Shown here: piece after piece, positions 14,942 through 15,172 of the stretch
How positions within the stretch are numbered: position 1 is the stretch's first letter
Layout: every line of letters starts with the position of its first letter
Assembly: GCA_024404475.1 (NCBI GenBank)
Contig: JAKSPV010000017.1
Span: forward strand, 1-15,172
Source: Clostridia bacterium
GTDB lineage: Bacteria > Bacillota > Clostridia > Oscillospirales > CAG-272
Direction of reading: 5' to 3'
DNA: 15,172 nucleotides
The notes under the pieces: generated by a model
What the model saw: only the letters and a program-made list of their open reading frames with translations
What the model was told of the DNA's origin: nothing
Database searches by the model: none
Position numbers and translations under genes: made by a program

Positions 14942-15172
14942 ATGATCACCGATATTTCCGAAGCCCGTGCGCGCATCGAAGCGCTCCGGGAAACGATCCG
15001 CAAAAACGCCGTCCTCTACTACGAAAAGGACGCGCCCGTGATCTCCGACTACGAATACGACGCTTTGTTCCGCGAGCTGCAGGAGCTCGAGGCGGCTTTT
15101 CCGTCGCTCGACGATCCCGCGTCCCCGACACACCGCGTCGGCGGCTCCGCATCCGAGAAATTCCGCAAAGTC
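14942..15172 (+). CDS. ligA: NAD+-dependent DNA ligase LigA, N-terminal part (cut by window edge)
   Basis: The first 77 codons of NAD+-dependent DNA ligase, which seals nicks in replication and repair. The visible part is the N-terminal Ia domain that binds the NMN moiety: AVLYYEKDAPVISDYEYDAL, then LQELEAAFPSL and PASPTHRVGG, all at the positions usual for LigA. GGAGG lies 5 nt before the ATG. The frame is open to the window end; the adenylation domain, zinc finger, HhH and BRCT domains lie outside. It is divergent from the XRE regulator gene. Confidence 0.95.
   Translation, partial: MITDISEARARIEALRETIRKNAVLYYEKDAPVISDYEYDALFRELQELEAAFPSLDDPASPTHRVGGSASEKFRKV

Overview
The window looks like a chromosomal segment of a moderately GC-rich Bacillota, most likely class Clostridia (Oscillospiraceae-like). 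The case rests on near-consensus sigma-A promoters with 17-bp spacers, strong GGAGG-type ribosome binding sites, a CCA-encoding tRNA gene, a purine riboswitch, the tilS-hpt-ftsH cluster, a CD1247-type zinc-ribbon protein, and an efp gene next to an M24 peptidase gene. The genus cannot be fixed from the sequence alone. Almost every gene is on the minus strand; only the tRNA and the start of ligA are on the plus strand.

Region 1 (22-5404, minus): a four-gene BMP-family ABC importer operon, read from high to low coordinates: lipoprotein, double ATPase, permease, permease. The permease genes overlap their upstream neighbours by 8 and 4 nt. The operon has a near-consensus promoter and a well-formed purine riboswitch aptamer with the cytosine typical of guanine specificity. 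An intrinsic terminator follows the aptamer, and part of it can pair alternatively with the 5' strand of aptamer helix P1. Two further hairpins lie between the lipoprotein gene and the ATPase gene and probably reduce expression of the transporter core relative to the binding protein.

Region 2 (5471-9964, minus): a small two-helix membrane protein with a CxxC motif, then tilS, hpt and ftsH, probably one transcription unit ending in a perfect 30-nt palindromic terminator. The purine salvage enzyme gene hpt is therefore about 2.3 kb from a guanine-sensing purine importer.

Region 3 (9997-13599, minus): an RNA 2',3'-cyclic phosphodiesterase (ThpR family), a CD1247-type acidic zinc-ribbon protein, elongation factor P with its own promoter and a structured leader, then an M24 (Xaa-Pro) peptidase gene translationally coupled to a YqeG-type HAD phosphatase gene.

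Region 4 (13652-15172): a plus-strand tRNA-Gly(CCC) with promoter and terminator, followed by a short direct-repeat arrangement with exact 170-bp spacing that repeats the tRNA 3' end and a 20-mer but carries a different hairpin in each copy. Beyond it are a minus-strand membrane-anchored XRE-type regulator and, divergently, the 5' end of ligA (NAD+-dependent DNA ligase), cut by the window edge. A 9-bp direct repeat with a 21-bp period lies between these two divergent genes.

Most of the window is core housekeeping sequence. I found no prophage, insertion sequence, CRISPR array or defence system. The most informative non-obvious features are the riboswitch and its predicted switch mechanism, the tRNA-linked repeat, the insertion in the transporter ATPase, and several small cysteine-bearing proteins.
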